Shown piece by piece: positions 35,454-35,944 of a DNA stretch of 35,944 nucleotides. The notes beneath the pieces are model-generated. The model saw only the letters and a list, made by a program, of their open reading frames with translations, made no database searches and was not told where the DNA came from. The stretch is from NCBI GenBank assembly GCA_002790365.1, contig PFVA01000043.1, positions 1 to 35,944 of the forward strand. Reading direction: 5' to 3'. Every line of letters begins with the position of its first letter. Position 1 is the stretch's first letter. Made by a program: the position numbers and the translations under genes. Source of the DNA: Ignavibacteriales bacterium CG_4_9_14_3_um_filter_30_11 (lineage in GTDB: Bacteria > Bacteroidota > Ignavibacteria > Ignavibacteriales > Ignavibacteriaceae).

Positions 35454-35753
35454 ATGGCTTCAAAACCAATGACCAAGGGTGATATCTTATCACACCTTTC
35501 AAAAAAAACAAACACCACAAAAAAATTAGCTGGTGAATTTTTAGATGAACTTACTTCTTTAGCTTATAAAGAAGCAAAAAATTCTTTTGTGCTTCCTGGA
35601 TTAGGAAAGTTACAAGTTTCAAATAGAAAGAAAAGAATGGGTAGAAATCCTGCAACAGGTGCTACAATGGCAATACCGGCAAAAAAGGTATTAAAATTTA
35701 AAGTTTCTAAAACTGCTGCAGATGTAGTATTCCCATCTCAAAAGAAAAAATAA
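35454..35753 (+). CDS. HU-family nucleoid DNA-binding protein
   Basis: 99 residues. The N-terminal helices (TKGDILSHLSKKTNTTKK, LAGEFLDELTSLAYKEA) and the arm region (LPGLGKLQVSNRKKRMGRNP, ATGATMAIPAKKVLKFKVSK) fit the HU/IHF fold, with the intercalating Pro in GRNPATG. The tail SQKKKK is basic. It bends or compacts DNA. AGAGG lies 10 bases before the ATG. The extra N-terminal Ala-Ser-Lys and the IP before AKKV suggest a variant HU and not strict IHF. It is monocistronic, followed by a strong terminator. Confidence 0.93.
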   Translation: MASKPMTKGDILSHLSKKTNTTKKLAGEFLDELTSLAYKEAKNSFVLPGLGKLQVSNRKKRMGRNPATGATMAIPAKKVLKFKVSKTAADVVFPSQKKK

Positions 35754-35770
35754 TAAAATAAAATACTTAA

Positions 35771-35800
35771 AAAAAAGTCCGTTTAATAACGGACTTTTTT
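35771..35800. terminator. Strong bidirectional terminator after the HU gene
   Basis: AAAAAAGTCCGTT (35771-35783) pairs perfectly with AACGGACTTTTTT (35788-35800) around TAAT, giving a T-run at the end on both strands. Confidence 0.85.
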
Positions 35801-35879
35801 GTTTTATAACATATGATATTAATTATTTCAAATTTATTTTGTATAAAAAGTTAATAAGTCATGTTACGCAAAATCTGTT

Positions 35880-35944
35880 TTTGACTTGCCACGCCCTTTA
35901 GGGCGTGGATTAAAAAGACCTCAAAATTCTGGACTTTAGTCAAA
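35880..35944. repeat. REP-like hairpin within a 7-bp inverted repeat at the window edge
   Basis: CCACGCCC (35889-35896) pairs with GGGCGTGG (35901-35908) around TTTA, a GC-rich stem in AT-rich DNA. It is bracketed by TTTGACT (35880-35886) and its exact complement AGTCAAA (35938-35944), which is the last base of the window. The layout fits a REP/BIME unit or the end of an IS200/IS605-type or other mobile element, whose remainder would lie to the right. Confidence 0.5.

Noticed and set aside
1-35944. CRISPR array, tRNA, rRNA, prophage or defence system
   Set aside because: I saw no regularly spaced direct repeats, no tRNA cloverleaf with CCA-side signals, no rRNA blocks, and no phage or defence-family proteins on either strand.

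Overview
The window is AT-rich, gene-dense bacterial chromosome carrying mostly core housekeeping genes. The most likely source is a member of the Ignavibacteria or a close Bacteroidota/Chlorobiota relative; this is an inference. It rests on the tail of a type IX secretion (T9SS) sorted protein at the left edge, an exported tricorn-type S41 protease, a long (648-residue) three-domain IspG, a class A RNase P RNA with an extra 3' hairpin, a K+-dependent membrane pyrophosphatase, LytS/LytTR signalling and a TonB-receptor-like barrel. Shine-Dalgarno sites are clear before ribosomal genes and weak elsewhere, and GTG and TTG starts occur (prs, pth, ruvC, the zinc-ribbon gene).

Layout. 1-3.4 kb: end of a T9SS cargo gene, a short palindromic hairpin, and a large exported tricorn-like protease on the minus strand. 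3.5-8.6 kb (+): a small four-helix membrane protein, then prs-rplY-pth and the pyrophosphatase hppA. 8.6-10.3 kb (+): the classical rpsF-ssb-rpsR-rplI operon, with a possible S6-type leader, ending at a bidirectional terminator shared with convergent rpmB. 10.8-15.4 kb: a Sua5/YciO/YrdC protein (+), dnaG (-) and ispG (+). 15.4-21.9 kb (+): a small ORF and terminator placed directly before a Nif3/DUF34 gene, then a coiled-coil zinc-ribbon protein, rnpB, recJ, a YebC-family gene, ruvC and ruvA.

21.9-27.3 kb: a 51-codon chimera of a signal peptide and a transposase tail, then a minus-strand group (TPR protein, clpX, an exported protein of unknown function, a FAH-family hydrolase). 27.4-30 kb (+): dxr and rseP. 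30.2-32 kb (+): a LytS-type sensor kinase and a LytTR response regulator with a 4-bp overlap. 32-35.3 kb (-): a TonB-receptor-like barrel followed by a GT87-like membrane glycosyltransferase. 35.4-35.9 kb: an HU-family gene, a strong terminator, and a REP-like hairpin at the right edge.

Together the genes cover translation (L25, Pth, S6, S18, L9, L28, possibly tRNA t6A), replication and repair (SSB, DnaG, RecJ, RuvA, RuvC), the MEP isoprenoid pathway (IspG, Dxr), proteostasis (ClpX, RseP) and envelope functions. I see no phage, CRISPR array, defence island or unmistakably new system. The most notable signals lie between genes: a 127-bp MITE-like element with perfect 16-bp terminal inverted repeats between ruvC and ruvA, the ORF-terminator-nif3 arrangement, the chimeric transposon scar after ruvA, a GC-rich palindrome inside the RNase P RNA, and an 8+1+8 palindrome before dxr. 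The exported 417-residue protein is the best candidate for an uncharacterised activity.
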